Translations under genes and position numbers: made by a program
Source: Hofstenia miamia
Taxonomy: Eukaryota; Xenacoelomorpha; Acoela
Assembly: GCA_004352715.1 (NCBI GenBank)
Contig: SCFE01000014.1
Coordinates: 2,076,865 to 2,140,864, forward strand
Length of the DNA stretch: 64,000 bases
Direction: 5' to 3'
In this document: in pieces, positions 1 through 11,596 of the stretch
How positions within the stretch are numbered: position 1 is the stretch's first letter
How the letters are laid out: each line of letters starts with the position of its first letter
Notes under the pieces: generated by a model
Databases searched by the model: none
Seen by the model: the letters and a program-made list of their open reading frames with translations, nothing else
Told to the model about the DNA's origin: nothing

Positions 1-180
1 CGCCCGCTACAACTTGCATAGGGGCCGGTCTTAATTTCAATCCCCATGAGGAATTGCGGTAAATATATTATTGGTTTTTACATACTATTGTGAATATTTT
101 TTTTATTTGTGAAATTTAGTGTGTTGTAATTCAGTAATAAAAATAAATTTATTATTGTATTGTAATTCGTAAATATCACC

Positions 181-495
181 ATGTATGTCAGTCTTATTTT
201 CAAGATACGCATTTTGGGAGAGTTGGTAAACGTCATTGCGATTTCCCCTTTGCAAAAGGCATCAAAAAGGATCTTGTCCGTCTCCATTTCATCTGCGTGT
301 GTGGAAAGGATTTTCAGAAACAATGGGCAGATTTTATCAAAACTTCGCCACAAGATAAGGCCCAATGTCCTCCAATCCAAGGTTCTTATAAAAAAGTGCT
401 ACCATATGGAAAATTTAATGAAAAAATCGCCAATTATTCCATGTGACTCATTTGTACATTTAGAAAAACATTTTTGCGAAACCAATTCTGATTAA
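181..495 (+). pseudogene. hAT transposase, C-terminal dimerisation fragment
   Basis: A 104-residue open frame. Its centre (about residues 34-72) has the hAT C-terminal dimerisation pattern: S-x-x-S-A-C-V-E-R-I-F followed by ILSKLRHKIRPNVLQ and a run of leucine/isoleucine and lysine. In hAT transposases this motif lies just before the C-terminus, so only the last part of the protein is present. No catalytic domain, BED finger or TIR is seen upstream, but the window starts only 180 bases away. The frame ends in a plain stop and AT-rich sequence. It is probably a dead relic, although the body of the element could lie outside the window. Family assignment rests on the motif alone. Confidence 0.6.
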
Positions 496-539
496 GAAAT
501 ATTGCTTATTGTTATATATACCTAGCATTATTATCATTA

Positions 540-1437
540 TTTTGATTATTATTATTTCGCCATTACTGTCTAAGAAAGCATGACACCGCTTTGTGAAGTC
601 AGGAAAAGATCTTCTGAATATATCCATGGTGATGTTTTCGATTTTTCTCCTAATTCTGTCTTGCAAGTCACGAATCGAACGAAAGATAACTTTATCGTTG
701 TAGACTTTGAAGCGGAGGTATTACCACAACAAGCATTAAAACCGGGAGATCTCACAGGCCACTCAATAGGCTCTCACCGACTAATCCAATGGCTTAGCAT
801 GGATTTGTCCAAAATTTTTCTGACTTGTCGGTGGTAGTGAAGAAAGGCACAACTTTACAGTGAGAATGGAACAATATCGCTCTTTATTCATCGTTTCTCT
901 GAATATATATCAACGGCTACCACACCATTAAAACTGATGCATGCCCACTTTGTCAGGCTTGCCGTCTTGCCAGGATTGCAGATGCGTTTCATTGGGTTCG
1001 CACGTCCCCAATAATTTATATTATGTTTATTGACATGATTCATCAGACAAAGTAATTTTTCTGAGGAAGGCTGGGTCTCCTCTGAACTTTGACATCATTT
1101 GTTCGCAAAATTAAGCTCTTCTGTCACTGTCTCTAGTACAGGTGAACTGCGAATAAAGGCGCTTGTATGAATGTAATTCATAGTTTTTCAAGTTGCGGCA
1201 CACCGACGTTTCAGAGACGTTTACTTCATCCAATAAGAGGCGGGAAGAGACTATTAGATCTTCAAATACTGTTTTTAAAACTGCCGTCACCAGTTGCAGT
1301 AACGGCCTGCCGGAACGAGGTCGATCAGTCACAGGATTACCAGTCTCCACCAGCTTTTCTCTCCAATAGCAAATGGTTTTGCTGGGTGGCGCTTGCTTCT
1401 TAAATTGAGTGAAAAACTTTTGGCGACATTCCTCCAA
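540..1437 (-). pseudogene. Decayed mariner-like transposase with DUF4817-type HTH domain
   Basis: On the minus strand the first 108 residues (1437 to 1111) form a helix-turn-helix region with the typical linker DRPRSGRP, followed by a second HTH-like part (VSETSVCRNLKNYELHSYK). Beyond the stop, in shifted frames, the DDE domain can still be followed: LSDESC near 1050 (first catalytic Asp), a Y-N-Y-W-G-R stretch, FNGVVAVDIFRETMNKERY near 920, a region near 750 equivalent to the usual RSPDLTPLDFFLWGYLK, and a C-terminal RDLQDRIRRKIENIT near 650. Several stops and frameshifts separate the pieces, so no active protein can be made. Family knowledge: this HTH plus DDE layout is common in invertebrate Tc1/mariner-superfamily elements. 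TIRs were not found. Confidence 0.7.
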
Positions 1438-1474
1438 GCTGGTTTACAATGCAATAGCCCAAGCATTTATTGTA

Positions 1475-3015
1475 ACTTTTTCGTAAATTGTGTAATCCAT
1501 GTCAGTGAGCGAGTCAATGACACCAAACAATATCTTTGAATGCAAATCCTTTTCTTTGAAATTAGGTTTAAAGATTTGTGTCCGATTATTCGCTACACGT
1601 ATCTTTGATCATCTTCAATTAACGAAAATTTCAAATTTATTCATATCATAGATTTCTATCATCAAATGTTTCAAATACGAATGGAAAAAATTGTGTGAGC
1701 TTTATGAATAGCTAATGGTACATTTGGATTTTTGAGTTGGCAAAGGCTTTTGACTCACCATTATATGGTTTAATAATATTTTGCAGTTAAGCATGATAAT
1801 ATTTTGTCTATATTTTTTGTGTTTCACATGCAAGCATTCATATGAAGGCATGCATGTGCGAATTCAATCTTTCTGGGACATGATATTTTTTCTGACAGCA
1901 ATTAGGCATATCATAACGTATGGCATTCACCAAAAGCATTTTAAGTCCCTTCAAAGGTTGCGAATGTTTGAAAAAATTCTTCGGATGTGGATTTGTTGCG
2001 AATTTGAATATACAAAATGTGCGGATATGAATTCTTTTATAGTTGGCGGATGTGCATTGGAGAATGTCCAATCCATGTCCACTTTAATTATTCTCTGGTT
2101 AACTTTTTGGCAAGTGAATGGATGAAGCAGTTGTGTTCCTTTCGTTTTTTCCGTGGACAATTTACAAACAGACCGTTTTGAAGCTAGTTAGAAACCACTT
2201 GATCGTTGTTTTGCATTTCTAGTACAAAAAACCAGTACAATGTAGAGAATTTGATAGCTTTGGACTTGTTCATGTAGCGATATAAGGTTGCAAGTGGTCA
2301 AAAACTAGCAAAACAAAGCTGACGAAAATGGAAGATTTTAGTGCACATTTGCGATAGGCAAAATTTATTGCACGTATGCAACCATGTGAAATAAAAATCA
2401 TCTCGCGATTGGATTCTCAACAAACTTGATGATAGAAATTCTTTATTTTATTGAGAAGACTATGTATATTGCAAAATCATTTTAAAATGGTATATCTTTT
2501 TCAATAATTTTTATGCCGATTGTTGACCTGAGGCAACTGGTAGTGTGCAGAATGGTGAATATAATTTGTTCGAGATTAGTCGTCCTCTAAATAGAATGTT
2601 TTCTTGCATTGTTCTTAAGGATGTGAACAACTATTTTCGGGAATTCAATGCAATATGACGGAGGGGCGTTTAGAAAATATTGTAGCATCGTCATCAAGTG
2701 ACTGTTAACAAGTCTCATACATGAACTCCCGTTTACTAAATAATCAAGCAATTTATACAAAACTAAACTAAGCAACCCACAATATGGTTTTTGTAATCTT
2801 TATTGTGTAAAGTTTCTAGCGAAATTTGTAAAACCTTTCTTGTTTTTATAAGGCATAAATCTGTAAATAATGCTACTCGAAGATGTTATGATGTAGTGAT
2901 TGATTTAATATTAGAATAGATCTTATAAGACATGCTGATCCATACTGTTCTAAGTATGCTGGGTGCATTAATCAACGAGATTTCGTTTTTTTGTCATCGC
3001 ATGTTAAACTATTGA
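1475..3015. repeat. 1.5-kb dispersed repeat, copy A
   Basis: This segment matches the reverse complement of 56,975-58,418 almost from end to end. For example, the TGACTCGCTCACTGACATGG stretch near 58,380 appears reversed near 1,500, and the block ending at the TTGTCATCGCATG sequence near 3,000 matches 56,990. Copy A carries about 130 extra bases (about 1,981-2,109) that are absent from the other copy. The only conserved open frame covers about 60 residues (minus strand, 2,775-2,587) and is broken by an indel relative to the other copy, so coding function is doubtful. The other copy lies inside the large TIR element at 55,646-63,915, so this may be a relic of the same family or an independent repeat. 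Confidence 0.85.
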
Positions 3016-4156
3016 CAATAGCTGTTTGTTATGTGTCAATAGAGTTGCACACCCATCAGAATAAGGTATTAATCTTTTGTATTCATTTCTACTTTCAGTG
3101 TGCCTTTGTATGCTCATTTTTGTTTGCATTCTTAACCTTTAATCAGCTGATATTTCTATGCTATCAGCTGCACCTAATTTATTTCATTCCTAACCAGAGA
3201 CGTCCGCAGGACGGGGGCATCTTAGTTTTGAAATTTTTCATTTTTTTACTGGAATTTTTTTATTTAGCCAGTCAAAATCATTTTTTGAAACCCTTGCGTG
3301 CTCCACTGTTCCCAACATCGTTCGCGAAACGACCTCCCTTAAATTTTCAGTAATGTTTTAGCATTTTTCAATGGATATCTAAAAAAATATTCAAAAAATT
3401 CGTTCATAATATAATAATACATGGATAACCATTAGAAATTAGTTGAATTAAATATTAAGCAATATTATCAAGAAGTTACTCACGTAAACTGATCTACTTT
3501 TGAAGCAAATGTCTGAATGGTAATAATCCTTGAGTATGTTGTTAATAAAAATTATTATAAGTATTTAAAATTTCAGAGAATTAATACATGTAGTAGTATA
3601 TGCAGTGGAATAGTGATGTCCTCATTACATTTCCAATGTTGATTTTTTGTTAATAATAAAATATTTTATAAAAAAATTTAAAACTCAGAAGGGTCTATTA
3701 TTGTAAACTTTTTGACCGTATCCGGGGGGGAAGAGGGTTGTTCAAGTTTTTACCACCTTTCCATTAAAAATCTTACCTATGCTCTTGATTGCACTTTACA
3801 ATTGAAACGCATGCTGTTTATTAGCAGGGGGTCTAAATTGTATGCACATATTGATTTGATGTAGGAATAAAAAATGGAGATATCTTCTTAGGCTTTTAAA
3901 AGTATGAATAAAACTAAGTTTCAACAGTTGGGCAATCCAAAGAAAACGTAATGTTTTATATTGTACTTACTGCTCCTTTCGTGCAAGTGGTAACGGAACT
4001 ACGGATCAATATGCCATTACTGTCTGATTTAGATTTGGATAGCTATTGACCACATTCATTGTAAGAGCAGTGATGCTTTGAAACCCAATCTCGAATCAAC
4101 TACTTCTAATGATATTTTGGTCAGCGCGATAATAAATGGCAACAAAATTTGGACAC
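3016..4156. other. AT-rich intergenic, no gene seen
   Basis: No convincing coding frame. At 3,195 there is a sequence resembling the outer end of a non-autonomous hAT element (CAGAGACGTCCGCAGGA followed by a run of G), but no matching opposite end was found. A G-run lies at about 3,722-3,730. Confidence 0.4.
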
Positions 4157-4444
4157 CTTAAATCCATCGCCATTACTAAGTATTGATAGAATTTGAAATT
4201 TATATATGACTGTACCTCTTGGTTTTTGCTTCGTGAGAAGATGTAGAAATGTTGTGCTATCCCTCCAACAATTATTTGATGAGGGATTTATAAATTTACT
4301 CTTAAATCCATCGCCATTACTAAGTATTGATAGAATTTGAAATTTATATATGCCTGTACCTCTTGGTTTTTGCTTCGTGAGAACATGTAGAAATGTTATG
4401 CTATCCCTCCAACAATTATTTGATGAGGAATTTATAAATTTATT
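4157..4444. repeat. Tandem duplication, 144-bp unit, two copies
   Basis: The block starting CTTAAATCCATCGCC at 4,157 recurs at 4,301 with only a few substitutions (for example GACTGTACC versus GCCTGTACC). The copies are directly adjacent. No coding function is visible. Confidence 0.95.
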
Positions 4445-5085
4445 TTTCAGTTGTTTTCTAACATCCTCTATTTCTCACAATTCGCATTTGATCAAGTACA
4501 GTGAGAATGTGATCCAAAATATGATGCTGACAATCAAGGCCAAGTGCTTCAAAATTATGCTTTTGGTATACATCTACTCTATATGTTCTGTCGGTATTAA
4601 CATCATTTTGATAGAAACTACCATTGTTATGAGTTTCTCTAATCTATTTTGAAAATCTCAGAACTTGAGTTTGCTTTTTTCTCTATTAGCTTTTGTGTAC
4701 TCTATCAGTATTGTTCCTTTAGATGAAATTTGCAGATTGTAAGTGCATTGTCTTCTGAACATCACTAAGCCTCTTTTAAGATCACCAACAACTTTTTTAA
4801 ATACTTATTACGTAGTTTAATTGGTTTTTTGCATAATGTTTTTGCATAAGTTCCTCACCATCTGGCATGGCATTACCTTGTTCACATGCTTAAAAATTGG
4901 GTGAATTGTTTGCTTCGCCAAGTATGTTTAATCGTTTCAGAAGATCTGCAATGGATGTATTTGGATAAATTTCCCGAAATTTTAAAAATAACTTACTTTT
5001 ACACAACAGTGCATGTCAGTTAACCCAAATGCAATGAATACAATATAATTTATAAACATTGTGTTGAAAAATATAATTTCCATTT
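4445..5085. other. AT-rich intergenic, no gene seen
   Basis: No coding frame with recognisable content and no structured repeat up to the TIR element that follows. Confidence 0.5.
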
Positions 5086-5088
5086 TAA

Positions 5089-5286
5089 AGCGAATGTTAC
5101 ACGATGAGGTTATTTGCTCACTATGTTAAGTGCTCTTTGGCATGGTACACGATGAACTCATGCCTCGGCACATGCTCCGAGAGTAATTATCTTGCAATTA
5201 TCTCTCGCGCGGGAACAGACGCTACACAGAGTAATTTAACTTAAGTGTTTTGCTCTAGCGCAAAAGCATATCGTGTAACATCCGCT
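5089..5286. mobile_element. Small TIR element (MITE), TAA target duplication
   Basis: The two ends are 17-bp inverted repeats with one mismatch: AGCGAATGTTACACGAT at 5,089-5,105 and the reverse complement of AGCGGATGTTACACGAT at 5,270-5,286. Both ends are flanked by TAA (5,086-5,088 and 5,287-5,289), read as a 3-bp target duplication. The interior is 198 bp long in total, non-coding and less AT-rich than its surroundings; it contains a second TACACGATGA and a quasi-palindrome around 5,180-5,210. A TWA duplication is typical of PIF/Harbinger elements, but the TIR sequence itself is not one I recognise. TTAA boundaries with a 1-base offset are an alternative. Confidence 0.75.
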
Positions 5287-5289
5287 TAA

Positions 5290-7760
5290 GTTTTTCTATT
5301 TCAGTGTTTTTGACATATACTCAACTTTGGTCTAGCAAATACAAAAAGCAAGAATCATAAAATTGGCATTAATTAAAATGGGCCGATCATGAACCTAAGC
5401 CCATCTTTCCCGAACACCCAGTAGATTTTCAATCTTGATTAGTAATGTATACTAAATAACTTTTAAAACAACAAATAATAGAAAGTCACACTTTAATCTC
5501 GGTAAATATTAAAGGTGACTTTAATCGCTTAACTAAACATAGAAAAACGGATAACATGATACCAAAGCTATAAAATATGATGAACAATTTGAATTTTAAG
5601 GCATCTTCATTAAACCAAATGTTAAAAAATGCGAGTTTTGACACCGTACTTTTTGAAATGCCTTTTAAATTTGTGACTAATTTGAGTGGTTCGATTTTTG
5701 TGATGCTACCATAATTGAATTTCTAGAAATTGTAGAAAAGTATTTTTTGAAGTAAAATCAAAATATTAATTTTCGATCAATTCTTCTTAAATATAGACTT
5801 TTCAATACATCGTCTGACAGTATAGCAGAAATATTGTAAGAATTTGGTTTAATTATATCTAAGTATACATTCCTTGTTACATTTATGTCTCACACGAGGT
5901 ATCTAATCAGAATACATTTTGAATTATTATTTTTGAGAATATTATGAATTGGGCGACCCAAAAGTCAATAAGGTCAATACAGTCAAAATAATGTCAAATG
6001 TATACAATCAGTTCTTAGAAATTGGGCGCTATTTTTCTCACCGATTGTATATTTCTAAGAAATACGCATAATGATAAAATAAACCAGTGGCGGCTTGTAG
6101 ATGGCGTAACATGGTGGGAGAAACCATGAACGCCGTGCTATTGCAAAAGTCTGGGGATAAAAACACAGGCTTCTGTGTTCATTATTGCATGTGTTAATAG
6201 TTTTACAGGCAAATAAGACCTGCTAAGCAAAGGTAGAAAAGACCAAAGATAACTGAAAATGTCTTACCAAGCTTTAAGTGTTAAATAGTACAACTTTTGC
6301 AAAGCAAGATTTTGTCATCACATCAAGAAATGTACTGCATTCTCTCAGATTTAAAAAAAAGGATATGCAATTCGGAATCTTTCTGAAAAAATATTTTACG
6401 AATAACGAATTTTTCACTTTTTTAAATTAGTAACATTTTGACTCATGTTAGCTTTTGCAGAACTTTATAAATGAGATGGAGAACATTGAAAATTCAAATT
6501 GATTATTTACAAATATATATTTGTACTTTGGCATTGTCAATGGGTGTAATGTAAGTGCAACCTTAAAAGAAAACTGAAAAAGTACGAGAGGAATGCTGCA
6601 AACAATCATTGTGCCAGATTCCGCACTGAAAATTACTTTATGCAAGAAATCATTTTTAAAGACACTTGACTTGCTTTCAGAAAAAAACCTGTTATAGTTT
6701 GGATTTTTGATGGCATATTTTACACTTTAGTTAATTGAATTTTCGAATTCTTGCTTTTAGCTTGAATAATGAAATAACTGTATAGAAAACATATTAAATA
6801 TTAAAATTGAGCTTAAGTAAATAGAAATGTTAATGAATGAAAAAACAGCTTTTTGTCTTTTTAAAAGAACCGTTTTCCCACAATTTCAAACACTTCTAAA
6901 AGTCTATTAGAAAATTTTTAGTGAATGAGCACCAAATAATTGTGAAAATTTGCATTGCTGGAGCTGATATACTTGTAAACTTAAGTACTTTTTGATGAAA
7001 ATTCCGATTTGTTGAAATTCGTTCAAATTTTCCCCATAAACAGCGCATATAATCATGATTTCTAAGTCCTATGGAATTATCAGCTAACCTCAAATATTTT
7101 TCCATCTATAGACTACCCAAGCCCCAATGTTTGAGATCATGGTGGCTGCAAGGCTCGCAACAAACCAACATTTTAAAACGTAAATGAGTATTGGGACACT
7201 TCTCTATTGTGTTGTTTTTTTCAGAGTTATGTGCGCTTAATATATTTTTTAAGGAATCATGGTATATTTTAAAAAAATTCCTTTTAAACGGAAAACCGTT
7301 TTCAAGTATGTGTTCGAACGTAATCTTCCGATTATTCAAAACAGATTTGAGTACCCTTTATACCGATCTTCATGTTTTCTAAGGAACACCGAGGTTGAAC
7401 TGCTTCTTTATATGCAGATAGACCTCCCAATCCTAAGAACATTGAAGTGTGTTCCATGCACTCGGGTTGGAGCACTCCGGCAAAGTCACGCCTTAATGAG
7501 ACTGATCAATCATGGTTTTAATACGTATGTGAAAAGGAGACACTCTTTCCATCTCTCTTTCATATCTAATAGTTCGTCAGCTATGAAATCTTGAAGCTGT
7601 TTAGGTCAATGGTATTTAATTCATTCCATGTGCTCACATAATAAAATTTTTCGAACCTCTAACCGCTGATTTCTAAGGGGGTTTGACGCCACTAACTTCG
7701 ACATTATGTCCAAAGAAGATGAATATAGTCAATTATACTATGCCAGATATCAGTTCAGCT
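5290..7760. other. AT-rich intergenic, no gene seen
   Basis: Only short random frames are present, on both strands. No RNA gene, repeat array or element ends could be supported. Confidence 0.5.
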
Positions 7761-8445
7761 AATAATAATCATCATCACCATCATCATAAAGACTTTATTT
7801 AAACTGTACAATAGGTTAGGATATAAATTTATAAATATGGATATCGTATTCAGTTTCGAAAAAAATCCAAAAGAGTTTAAAAATTATTTCTTTTGATTGC
7901 AATTCTAGATTGCAATTGTAATTTGTTGTAAAATGTTATACAAATTTGTTGATCTTCTGAAAAATTCCCATTTTGTTTTTGTTTTTTTGTATTTACTTAT
8001 TTTGAATGTGTCTGTTATATTAGATCTTAACGTCCTATCTTTACGCGTCTTCTTTAGATGTTCTTTTGAGTTATGTTCATATTTGTCTTTTAGATAATAA
8101 ATTAATAATAGGATGACTTTTAGTTGAATTTGTGAAGAAATAGGTAAGATGTCTAGTGATTTCTGTCGGAAGATGTAATCTGGAGTGTTGTTTATCAACC
8201 TTGTACAAATTCGTTGAACTCTTTCTAATTTCATAATGTTTGTTTTATTGGCAAACCAGATTGTTGAGCCATAGAGAAGTTTTGATCGTATTGTTGAGAT
8301 GTAGATTGTTTTTTTTTTAGAATTTTTTAAGATGTTTCTTTGCAATTGAGATTTTAAATATTAGAATTTTCTCATTGCTGATTTTATTGCGATGTTTATA
8401 TGGTCTGTCCAAGTTTTTTGTTTATATGTATGCCAAAGTTTTAAC
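7761..8445 (-). pseudogene. LINE 3' end: reverse transcriptase C-terminal region and tail
   Basis: The minus strand encodes a 146-residue frame (8,345 to 7,905) with the post-RT pattern of APE-type LINEs: STIRSKLLYGSTIWF, then KLERVQRICTRLIN, a leucine-rich stretch and a lysine-rich tail. Just upstream (8,445-8,350), in other frames, FGIHINKKLG resembles the end of the RT domain that precedes this region. The 3' side ends in a short repeat of AATAAT/ATCATC units (7,761-7,789), read on the minus strand as the simple-sequence tail of the element. The 5' part with the RT catalytic motif is missing, as expected for a 5'-truncated LINE copy. Clade not determined. Confidence 0.75.
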
Positions 8446-9150
8446 TAAGTTTGTTGTATTCCCTCTAAAATATGTCGATTGCAGAACATCCCAGAAACTG
8501 TCGTCTTTACCAAATTGAAAGTAACTTTTCTATTCTGAAGAAAATGTTGTGCAAAGATAACATCTTTCTGCCTGAAGACGTGGGGAAATACTTTATCTTC
8601 CATTTTACCACAGCGCTGATAGTGATAAATAAAATTAATTTTTCCCCTTAATCCCCAATTTTTACCATAAATTTAAAATAACGTCAAAATTAAGCAATCA
8701 TTAGATCAAGATTGTGCCGTCTTAATTATGAATAGTTATAGTATTTTATTACTATTACTACCCCTATTGCATGTGATTTGAAATACATTTTTTTTAAAAG
8801 ATAGTTTTATTTATAATTTTAAATAAAGAAGTGATGACTGAGAGAATTAAAAGGACTGACTATATTTTTTACAATATTTACAATGACTGAATAATAATTG
8901 TTGCCACTTTACAAATACAGGTACCATAATGTTACAAGTATTCAAAACAAGTGAGTTTCTGGTTTTCCATTATTTGAATTAGAAAAAATAACTGCCAAAA
9001 TACTGACACTCATCCTAATTTCTTTAGATAAATTGTGAGTTTGATATAACGTTCAAATGAGTAAATCCAGATATATCTTTAGTACATACATCGGCCAATT
9101 AAGATGAACTTGGTACATGTAATAAATTAATATTTTCTAGCAAAATACTT
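8446..9150. other. AT-rich intergenic, no gene seen
   Basis: No coding frame or structured repeat. No LTR of the neighbouring copia element could be found here. Confidence 0.4.
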
Positions 9151-10283
9151 TCACTTAATGATAAAAGATCTGTTCTCAAATGCTTTTCCAATGAATGATT
9201 CGAGTTTAAAATATAATCGACCAGTGATTTTCGGATAAAAATCTAGCTCATTCAAAATGTGTCTGAGATAAATGCCAGCATCAACTGCAGCTAGTGCTTC
9301 AGCGGCAAACGTTGTTTTAACTACACGTTGTATTTTCCTTGATTTCCAGTTTATAATATTAAAACTTCTATTTTTACCAGAGTCACTATTCAAACCTATT
9401 ATAAATCCCATTTCTCAAATTCCCGAAACTTGCATCAGAAAATATTTCCAAAGAAGGAATTTTCAAAGCCACATATTTTATACTGAACGGCTCATCTGCT
9501 CTAGACCTCCGTAGTAACTTATTAGCCAAATATAGGTGTTTTACTTTGAGCTCATTTATGCAGCTCATTAAACTTGAGATCCCAAAGCATAAATCTGCTC
9601 GAGTAATCAATGCTGCAAACTGTAAAGCTCCCAATAATGACCGATATTGAGTTAGTTGAAACTCCTACATGTCGTCGTCCATACGACTTGCTTTTGGTAT
9701 AAAAATTGTTGAAACAATCAAGGTAATTAGGTTGTGATGCCTCGATAGAAAAACCTGTATTTTTCTTAACTAATTTTAAGCGGATACTAACAAACGTAAA
9801 GTCTCCACTTGAAATTTTTCCAACAGTAAATGTAGATCCAATTCTAGAAATGATTTGAAAATGAAATTCTGATGTACCAGCATATAAAAAGTCATCAACG
9901 TATATTAGAACCAGACCGGCAAGTTTGTTTTTATCAAACCAATAATATAAACATTGATCTGCCTTACTTTGCTTCATGACACATTCCTTTAAGAAATCAC
10001 TAACTCTATCAGCCCTTATTTTTGAAGCGTCGCATTAGCCATAAACTCCTTTTTCTAGTTTCCATAAATATCCCTTGTTTAATTCAGCTTCTTTAGGAGG
10101 TATAACAAATACAGGCCTTTTTAAATTTTTCCCTTGTAAAAACGCGGTTTTGATATCAAGAGAATAAGGCTTAAAATGAAATGATGGCAATAACGAAAGG
10201 ATTAATCTAAGTGTTTCGCGGCCTATGGTAGGTGAATGTGTCTCAATACCGAGCTTTACCAGTCGAATCGCCAGATTCATCAC
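9151..10283 (-). pseudogene. Copia reverse transcriptase and RNase H (broken)
   Basis: 10,283-10,035 holds RT motifs from GRETLRLI through SLDIKTAFLQG (first catalytic Asp) to GYLWKLEKGVYG. After a single in-frame stop the same frame continues (SDFLKECVMKQSKADQCLYYW) to YVDDFLYAG, the catalytic YVDD box, near 9,890. After a shift, 9,634-9,386 (FAALITRADLCFGISSL, LEIFSDASFGN) and 9,411-9,151 (NWKSRKIQRVV, FAAEALA) are the RNase H part. The protein would need at least one stop and two frameshifts overcome, so it is inactive. The normal C-terminal end is missing. Confidence 0.85.
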
Positions 10284-10742
10284 TTTTCATGTCAAAATCC
10301 ATCTCTTGGTCAAAGGAACAATATCTTGCTGAATTGAAGACTTATCTACAACCTAACATCTTTGAAATTTTTAAAACTCAAGTTCGTTTCCTTTGCTAAC
10401 CTAAACTCATTGAACCCTAATCACTCTAGCTTTAAATATGTTTTCTGTAGGCATAGGGTTTCCAAAAAAATATTTGGTCTCGATTTCTTCTTAAACGACT
10501 CGCGACATTCCCTTCATTATTTTCGACTTCAGGTATAACGTCATTTTCTACCCTAGGCTCTGACTCACCAATAAGTTCAACGTAAGTGCTTTCAAGATTA
10601 CCTTTACTATAATCGTGAGGTAGATTTTTATTGTTTTCTTGGTCATCGAAAAAAATATTTTTGTTAAATTTTCCGGTTGATACATTTTCATCTTAACGTC
10701 TTAAGTGGATTTCATGTACATGTACTATTTGCTTTCCCTGTT

Positions 10743-11596
10743 TTACAACAACAGTTTTTCCTGGTGGCCAATAACAAAACCAGGTCCTTTCCAACCCGTT
10801 TCACTTTTTGACAAACCATCTCGCCAGTAGTGAACTTTTTCATTATTAACGAAGGGTCCGAGTGATGTGCAAATTCGTTTATTTAAAGCATCTTTAATTT
10901 TGACATCAGCCTCAGTGGCCAAATAAGCAACACGAGTTTGATACAAGCAATTCAAGTGAGCATGAATTTGAGGATCACCAGGTTTGTGTGGAAAAAAGTA
11001 GGTTCATATGATGTAATACTCGGCACATGAAGATTGCGACCAAACACCCTTTGAGAAGGCGAATGTCTAGTGGCAATTTTTTGAATAAATTGGGTATGAT
11101 AACGCTAGATCTCGGGAGATATCGCTATCAGAAATGGTTTTACTCAGTGTACATTTTAATACAGCATTGTGTCTTTTACCATTACTAAGAGGCGAATAGG
11201 CTGATGTCGGCTTAATTTCGGTACCAAAACGGTCATGAAAGTCATATAACAATTCATTATTAAACTCGCCACCTAAGTCATGCATGATGGAGTCGGGTGG
11301 CCCAAAAATACAAAGCCAAGTTTTTGCAAATGCATTCAAAACGGTCGATGGATTTTTATCTTAAATAATTGATAAACATCAACCAGATGAATAATTTTAA
11401 AACATTTCTTTGTTTTTGGACACAGCCAATCAGTAAGATCAATGGAAACAGTCATTAAAAATTTTAGCCCGAGGAAGACATACTTTGGGTCGCGATAGGT
11501 TTGGGCTAGTGCCCATAAATTCAGACAATCCTTTCTTAATGTCGTCTTTTGATAACTTAATTTCTTTGAAATTATAATTTCTTTGGATACTAACAT
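10743..11596 (-). pseudogene. Copia integrase region (broken)
   Basis: From about 11,570 one frame reads a proline/arginine-rich link (NLSRPKVCLPRAKIFND), then shifts to VSIDLTDW and IIHLVDVYQLFKIK, which correspond to the start of the integrase catalytic core with its first Asp. The next frame (11,339-11,067) carries FGPPDSIMHDLGGEFNN with the second Asp, then SPLSNGKRHNAVL, where the usual catalytic Glu position reads Lys or is shifted. The segment around 11,060-10,990 resembles the conserved VFGRN block, and 10,955-10,743 (LATEADVKIKDALNKR to GWKGPGFVIGHQEK) is the C-terminal beta-rich part. At least two frameshifts make it non-functional. Confidence 0.8.

Larger units (their letters stand above)
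9151..11596 (-). mobile_element. Copia-type LTR retrotransposon, pol remnant
   Basis: Read from 11,596 down to 9,151, the pieces follow the copia order: end of the pre-integrase region, integrase, reverse transcriptase, RNase H (integrase before RT defines Ty1/copia). The frames are broken by stops and shifts. Wording such as GRETLRLIL before SLDIKTAFLQG and NWKSRKIQRVV in RNase H resembles the GalEa/CoCoCo-like copia lineages known from marine invertebrates; this is my recollection of the family, not a search result. Gag, protease and both LTRs are not visible, and the RNase H end is cut off near 9,150, so the copy is dead and truncated at both ends. Confidence 0.85.

Noticed and set aside
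3195-3221. hAT-like terminus CAGAGACGTCCGCAGGA
   Set aside because: No opposite terminus or 8-bp duplication was found. The related sequence at 35,451 is also single-ended.
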